Assembly (NCBI RefSeq): GCF_003386285.1
Contig: NZ_QPNC01000005.1
Location: forward strand, 1 to 64,000
Origin: Nocardiopsis sp. FIRDI 009
GTDB lineage: Bacteria; Actinomycetota; Actinomycetes; Streptosporangiales; Streptosporangiaceae
Length of the DNA: 64,000 bases
Direction: 5' to 3'
Each line of letters opens with the position of its first letter. Position 1 is the stretch's first letter. Positions 59,528 to 64,000 of this stretch are shown in pieces. The translations under genes and the position numbers were made by a program. The notes beneath the pieces were generated by a model. It did not search any database and had not been told where the DNA came from. It saw only the letters and a program-made list of their open reading frames with translations.

Positions 59528-61332
59528 CCCCCACCCCCTCACCGGAGACGCTCATGCGGGACCTCAGCCGCCGACGGCTGCTCAGAGCGGTCGGCTTCGG
59601 CACGGCCGGGGCGGCGGGCGCCGGCGTCCTGGCCGCCTGCTCCGGGGGCGGAGAGGAGTCGGACGTCGCGCGGTTCACCGGGGTCTACGACTACGACCTG
59701 GACTCCAACACCCGCAACATGGCGGTCGAGGACGGCGCGCTCCTGCTCAACTCCGTCTACGAGGACCTGTTCCTGACCACCGGCGCCATGTACGACTGGC
59801 GCGAGCACACGTGGGAGTACCTCCTGTTGGAGGGCTCGGAGTGGGACGGGGACAACCTCGTCGTGACGCTCCGCCCCGGTCTGAGGTGGAGCGACGGCAG
59901 CGATCTGACCGCCGAGGACGTGATCCAGACCTACGCGATGGCGATCCTGGAGACGCCGCCGTGGTCCGTGGGCTTCCCCCAGGTCACCGAGCTCGAGCAG
60001 CTCGACGGTCTCAGTGTCCGGCTGGCCTTCGACGACCCCTTCGTCAACATCGAGCGCAGTATCCTCAAACGCCGGTTCGTCAGCAAGACGACCTACGCCG
60101 ACTTCGGACCGCGCGCGGTCGAACTGGTCAACGCCGGGGTCCGCCAGGGCGACGACGAGCACGGCGAGTTCAACGCCGAGTTCATCGAGTTCAACCCGGA
60201 CGAGATCATCTGCAGCGGGCCGTACATGTTCGACCGGTCCCGGATGTCGGACGCGAGCATCACGCTGGTGCGCAACGAGAACGGTTTCCGGGGGACCGAG
60301 GTGGGCTTCGACGAGGTCCTCATCCACCGGGGTGACAACCGCCAGGCCGCGCTGCTGTTCCAACAGGGCGAGGTGGACTACTCGTCGCTGGCCCCCACCG
60401 CCGCCGACCAGCGGGCCTTCCAGAGCGTGGAGGGGTTCCGCTGGGTGGAGCACACCGGTTACGACGGTTGCGGCGTCATGTTCAACTACGCCGCCAGACC
60501 CGAGCTCAAGGACGTCCGTGTCCGCCGGGCGCTCGCCCACCTCCTCGACGGCGACACCATCGGCCGGGTGGCGCGCGGTGAGGCCTACGAGGGGGTCCGG
60601 TACTACGCGGGGCTCGTGGACGTCCAGGCGGAGGAGATCTTCACCGAGGAGGAGCTGGGCCGGTTCACCCACTACGGGTACGACCCCGAACGCGCCGCCG
60701 AACTGCTGGAGGAGGCCGGGTGGACCCTGGAGGACGGGACCTGGCACCTGCCCAACGGCGACGAGGCCAGCTTCGAGGTGATCGGGGTGTCCGGCTGGAG
60801 CGACTTCGAACTGACCGCCGTGCAGGTGGAGGAGGCATGGAACGGCTTCGGGATCCCGACCACGGCGACCAACGTGCCCTCGGACAACCCCTGGGGCATC
60901 TGGGGCGCGGGTGACTTCGAGGTGGCGGTCCGCCACTGGGGCAACCCCGAGATCCCGGACTACTGGGGCGCCTTCCAGATGAACTTCCTGCTGGAGAACG
61001 CCGGTACCGAGGACGCGCCGGGCCAGTCCTTCGACCTGGAGGTCGAGAGTCCGTCGCTGGGCGAGGTCGACCTGGCGGCGCTGGTCGAGGAGGCCAAGCG
61101 GGCCGGGTCGCTGGAGGAGCAGCGCGAGACCCTGCTGACGATGGCCACGATCTTCAACGAGCTGCTGCCGCGGATCCCGATCTGGACCTACCGGTACCTG
61201 GCCCCCGCGTTGGAGGGGGTGCGGGTCGAGGGCTTCGACGCCGAGCTTCCGTCGGACGCCAACCAGATGTACCAGGACAACCACGTCATGCTGGCGCTGA
61301 TCCAGGGGAACCTGCGACCGGCGGGGGAGTGA
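59524..61332 (+). CDS. Oligopeptide-binding lipoprotein (family 5), Tat-exported
   Basis: A 602-residue extracytoplasmic binding protein. The Tat motif SRRRLLRAVGFG (15-26) and lipobox LAAC (Cys39) define a Tat lipoprotein. The mature sequence has the family 5 pattern (LRPGLRWSDGSDLTAEDVIQTYAMAI, VRRALAHLLDGDTIGRVARG, FTHYGYDPERAAELLEEAGW). It is the last gene of the operon and is followed by a strong palindrome at 61362. Substrate not predictable; murein peptides are the hypothesis from the shared operator. Confidence 0.92.
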   Translation: MTPTPSPETLMRDLSRRRLLRAVGFGTAGAAGAGVLAACSGGGEESDVARFTGVYDYDLDSNTRNMAVEDGALLLNSVYEDLFLTTGAMYDWREHTWEYLLLEGSEWDGDNLVVTLRPGLRWSDGSDLTAEDVIQTYAMAILETPPWSVGFPQVTELEQLDGLSVRLAFDDPFVNIERSILKRRFVSKTTYADFGPRAVELVNAGVRQGDDEHGEFNAEFIEFNPDEIICSGPYMFDRSRMSDASITLVRNENGFRGTEVGFDEVLIHRGDNRQAALLFQQGEVDYSSLAPTAADQRAFQSVEGFRWVEHTGYDGCGVMFNYAARPELKDVRVRRALAHLLDGDTIGRVARGEAYEGVRYYAGLVDVQAEEIFTEEELGRFTHYGYDPERAAELLEEAGWTLEDGTWHLPNGDEASFEVIGVSGWSDFELTAVQVEEAWNGFGIPTTATNVPSDNPWGIWGAGDFEVAVRHWGNPEIPDYWGAFQMNFLLENAGTEDAPGQSFDLEVESPSLGEVDLAALVEEAKRAGSLEEQRETLLTMATIFNELLPRIPIWTYRYLAPALEGVRVEGFDAELPSDANQMYQDNHVMLALIQGNLRPAGE

Positions 61333-61361
61333 TCCGGTCGCCGGTGCGGGCCGGTCTCCGG

Positions 61362-61393
61362 TGAGGGGTGGGGCCGCGCGGCCCCACCCCTCA
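61362..61393. terminator. Palindromic terminator after the peptide ABC operon
   Basis: Perfect 32-bp palindrome with arms TGAGGGGTGGGGCCGC and GCGGCCCCACCCCTCA, 29 bases after the binding-protein stop. Confidence 0.85.
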
Positions 61394-61885
61394 GCCGTGC
61401 GTAGGGCGGATGCGAGTCGTGTGACCACGGTTGGTCGTGTGACTCGGGACACATGTCCTGGGTTGGGTGGCCAATGTCATGAAGTCGGCAAAACAGACAA
61501 TCAGGATCTAAGGGATAAAGCGACTTTGTCTGTGTTTTCGCACGTCACCAGTGGTGTGTTGAGGTCCTTTCGGATGCTTCTCGGATTCTCCTGCCAAGCG
61601 GGAGGGCCTTTGTTAGTCTGACGATCCGAACGGCGGTTCTCGGCGGATGTACAGGAATTGTGCCGGACGTGGATACTTGTCTCCGGATAGGGCGTTACTC
61701 TCCTTGTCCTGGTATCCAATCGTGCGTGCCACCTCCACCGTGGATCCCGTTCCGGCGTTCCCCCGGCGTACGGGACGCCCGTCGCCACGGGGTCCCTGCG
61801 CGGTCCTCGCGGCGGCGCCTCCCTGGTCAGGGCGGTGATGCGGGGCCACCGCCGATCCGCCCACCTGATGCGAGGAGACGAGACT
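61394..61885. other. Long leader/promoter region before the CvnA-like gene
   Basis: About 490 bp without a supported gene. The part from 61480 to 61700 is AT-richer than the surroundings, suggesting promoters. No palindrome of the RpiR type was seen in it. Confidence 0.4.
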
Positions 61886-64000
61886 GTGGCACAGGCCCCG
61901 TCACCGCACGAACGCGATGGCAACCCCCTGGCCGAGATGAAGTCGACGGAGGATGGGCGAGGAGGAAGGTTCCGCCGGGCCATCTCACGGATGGTCAAGT
62001 CCCAGAACCCCCCGTCACCGGAGACCGAGCGAGGACATCCCGTGCATCAGCCCGTGCATCCGCACTCGCGGTCCGACGAGCCCCCCAAGGCCCCCAAGGA
62101 CGGGGGCGGCGACCGGCGCTCCGCCGGTCCCACGCGCTCGGAGGACGACCCGTCCGACCGGCCCGTCGGACCGTTCTCCGCCTCGGCGGAGAAGGGCTAC
62201 CGCCCCGCGACCCGCACGAGCGTCCCGAATCCCTACACCACCCGGCGCCTGGAGATCGACGACGTCGACACCGGCGCGCGCTCGGTCGGACAGTGGCGGG
62301 GCATGGGCCTCGACGAGCCCGACCCGCGCGGCCGACCCAGGACCACCGACTCCCCGGCACACATGAGCGACACCACCCCGAACACGGGCGCCGCGGCGCG
62401 GCCCACCACCGGACCACAGCCCCGGACGGCCGAGGGCTCCGCTGAGCAGGACCAGCGGGAACCGGCCGCCCCGGCGCCTCCCGCGGACGACGCGGCGCAC
62501 AGCACCGACACACCCCGGCACACCTCGGAACCCGCCGCCCACCGGGCCCCCTCCCGGCAGGGGGCCGACGGCACGCGTGCCACCCACACCCCGCGCACCG
62601 GCGAGAACGGCCCCGTCCGATCCGCCTCCCCCGAACCCTCGGGCGAGGGGGACCGGCGCACGTCGGCGACCGGCAAGCACGGGGCCGACCCCCTGGAGGG
62701 AGGTTCGCGCATGGACGACCAGCCGAACCCGTACGGGACAGCCGAACCCCGGACCACGGATCCGACGACCGGCCAGTACGCCGAACGGAGTGAGACCGCC
62801 GATCCCGGTCCGCACGCGCGGGCACGGGAATCCGCGGTGCCGCCCGCCGGAGCGCCCGGACCCGGCCCGGTGCCCCCGGGGCAGGCTCCCGATCCGACCA
62901 CCGGGACGTGGCCGCAGGCCGTCCACCCCCTGCACCCCCTGCACGCCCCGCAGGGCCACCCGCCCCAGGCCGCCCCCGCCCAGCCCGGGTTCCACGGGCC
63001 CGTCGGCGGCCAGGGGTACCCGACGTACGCCGGGTACCCGGGACAGCCCCCGTACCCGGGGCAGGCGGCCCACCACGCCCACCCGCCCCACCAGGGGCCC
63101 GGCTACCAGCCCGCGCCGGTCCAGCACCACCCGGCCCCCTACGCGCCGCCGCACCCGATGGTGGCCTACCAGAACCCCTATCCGGTCCCGTACCAGCCGC
63201 CCGGCTACGTGTTCCCCGGCCAGCCGGTGGTCCTCCCCGGCCAGTTCCCGGTCTACGGCCAGCCCGTCCACCACGTCATCGTGCTGACCTCCGGGCAGGC
63301 CCCGCAGGTGATCACCGCCGAACCGGCCGCCGACCGCGCCGAGCCGGAGCGCGAGGGCCGGACCGAGGCAGGGAGGGGCGAGACCGGGCGGGACGGCGAC
63401 GAGGACACCCCCCACGCACGGGGGGTCGCCGAGGAGGCCGCCGCCGAACCGGCCGCGGACGACGCCTCCGCCGGTGCGGAGGAGGAGGCCCCCACGGCCG
63501 AGCGGGACGACGACGGTGACCGGGACGGGGCCGCCCAGGGCGGCACCGAGGGCGAGTCGGACCGGGAGGGCCTGCTCAACGAGGCGCTGGCCGGTCTGGC
63601 CATGCGCGACCTGTCCCTGGTCGACACCCTCCTGGAGACGGTCGAGGAACTGGAGACCGATGCCCAGGACCCCGATCTGCTCGACAAGCTCTTCCAGATC
63701 GACAACCTCGCGACCCGCATGCGGCGGAACGGGGAGAACTTCCTGGTGCTGACCGGCCACGACGGCGGCGAGTCCGACGCCCACGACGAGATCGTCCCGC
63801 TCCTGGACGTCGCCCGCGCCGCGACCTCCGAGATCAAGGACTACCCCCGTGTCCGGCTGGGCAAGCTCCCCCAGACGTCCATCACCGGTATGGCCGCCGA
63901 CGACATCAGCCACCTGCTCGCCGAGTTGCTGGACAACGCGACCGCCAACTCCCCCGAGCACTCCCAGGTCGTGGTCAGCGCCCGCGAACTCGACGACGGC
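61886..64000 (+). CDS. CvnA-like sensor ATPase with long disordered N-terminus (3' end outside window)
   Basis: 705 codons are visible and the frame is open at the edge. GTG 61886 is preceded by GAGGAGACGAGACT. Residues 1-about 370 are Pro/Asp/Arg/His-rich and disordered; about 370-470 are Pro/Tyr/Gln/His-rich (QGYPTYAGYPGQPPYPGQ). Then an acidic stretch, a helical dimerisation region (LNEALAGLAMRDLSLVDTLLETVEELE, QIDNLATRMRRNGENFLVL) and the start of an HATPase_c domain (ISHLLAELLDNATANSPEH, N-box). This order matches conservon CvnA-type histidine kinase-like proteins, but without the usual membrane helices and nitrate-sensor domain in the visible part. Confidence 0.82.
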   Translation, partial: MAQAPSPHERDGNPLAEMKSTEDGRGGRFRRAISRMVKSQNPPSPETERGHPVHQPVHPHSRSDEPPKAPKDGGGDRRSAGPTRSEDDPSDRPVGPFSASAEKGYRPATRTSVPNPYTTRRLEIDDVDTGARSVGQWRGMGLDEPDPRGRPRTTDSPAHMSDTTPNTGAAARPTTGPQPRTAEGSAEQDQREPAAPAPPADDAAHSTDTPRHTSEPAAHRAPSRQGADGTRATHTPRTGENGPVRSASPEPSGEGDRRTSATGKHGADPLEGGSRMDDQPNPYGTAEPRTTDPTTGQYAERSETADPGPHARARESAVPPAGAPGPGPVPPGQAPDPTTGTWPQAVHPLHPLHAPQGHPPQAAPAQPGFHGPVGGQGYPTYAGYPGQPPYPGQAAHHAHPPHQGPGYQPAPVQHHPAPYAPPHPMVAYQNPYPVPYQPPGYVFPGQPVVLPGQFPVYGQPVHHVIVLTSGQAPQVITAEPAADRAEPEREGRTEAGRGETGRDGDEDTPHARGVAEEAAAEPAADDASAGAEEEAPTAERDDDGDRDGAAQGGTEGESDREGLLNEALAGLAMRDLSLVDTLLETVEELETDAQDPDLLDKLFQIDNLATRMRRNGENFLVLTGHDGGESDAHDEIVPLLDVARAATSEIKDYPRVRLGKLPQTSITGMAADDISHLLAELLDNATANSPEHSQVVVSARELDDG

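Overview
The window is one continuous piece of a very GC-rich chromosome with strong codon-position GC bias. GTG and TTG starts are frequent, several genes look leaderless, SARP/SpoIIE/CvnA-type regulators are present, and a sugar ABC operon lacks its own ATPase. These traits point to a filamentous actinomycete. The overall protein flavour suggests Nocardiopsis or a close relative, but that placement is inference. There is no rRNA, phage, CRISPR array or recognisable insertion sequence.

Layout. 1-2000: glycine cleavage operon (gcvT-gcvH-glyA, leftward) behind a tandem glycine riboswitch. 2150-16000: mostly single metabolic genes: class D beta-lactamase, class I DAHP synthase, acyl-CoA synthetase, DUF4429/SHOCT protein, proline iminopeptidase, large DUF4153-type membrane protein, [3Fe-4S] ferredoxin with convergent reductase, asparaginase, DEDDh exonuclease, and a TetR/heme oxygenase pair with candidate operators. 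16400-20100: signalling operon (receiver-SpoIIE phosphatase, CHASE3-type histidine kinase, Rcp1-like receiver). 20300-28700: LMW-PTP, fructosamine-kinase-like protein, AglEFG-like sugar ABC operon, Gfo/Idh/MocA oxidoreductase, TetR, DUF1537 kinase.

28800-39000: the most interesting part. A leftward run (SDR, AurF-like diiron protein, Baeyer-Villiger-type FMO, DUF4873, alpha/beta hydrolase) faces a MerR regulator. Next come a GMC/cholesterol-oxidase-like flavoprotein and a divergent DUF6230-DUF6114 pair. A 25-bp element with fixed promoter geometry lies both in front of the SDR operon and between the GMC gene and DUF6230, suggesting one MerR-controlled regulon for oxidising a hydrophobic substrate.

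39000-50900: UvrD-like helicase, two SanA/YdcF paralogues around an unknown gene, a DUF885 peptidase-like gene, rpiR-murQ, and a SARP-type regulator with a degenerate P-loop. 51000-53200: two identical tRNA-Lys genes, each with its own promoter and terminator, then two tandem Septum_form-type lipoprotein paralogues. 53200-61400: Tap-like exported peptidase and an oligopeptide ABC operon (DppBCDF, small membrane protein, Tat lipoprotein binding protein). That operon is preceded by a perfect palindrome whose core recurs at the rpiR start codon, suggesting RpiR-controlled murein-peptide recycling. 61886-end: 5' part of a CvnA-like ATPase with a long disordered N-terminus, cut by the window edge.

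A dispersed intergenic repeat occurs three times (20.1, 21.8 and 46.4 kb), always just downstream of genes.
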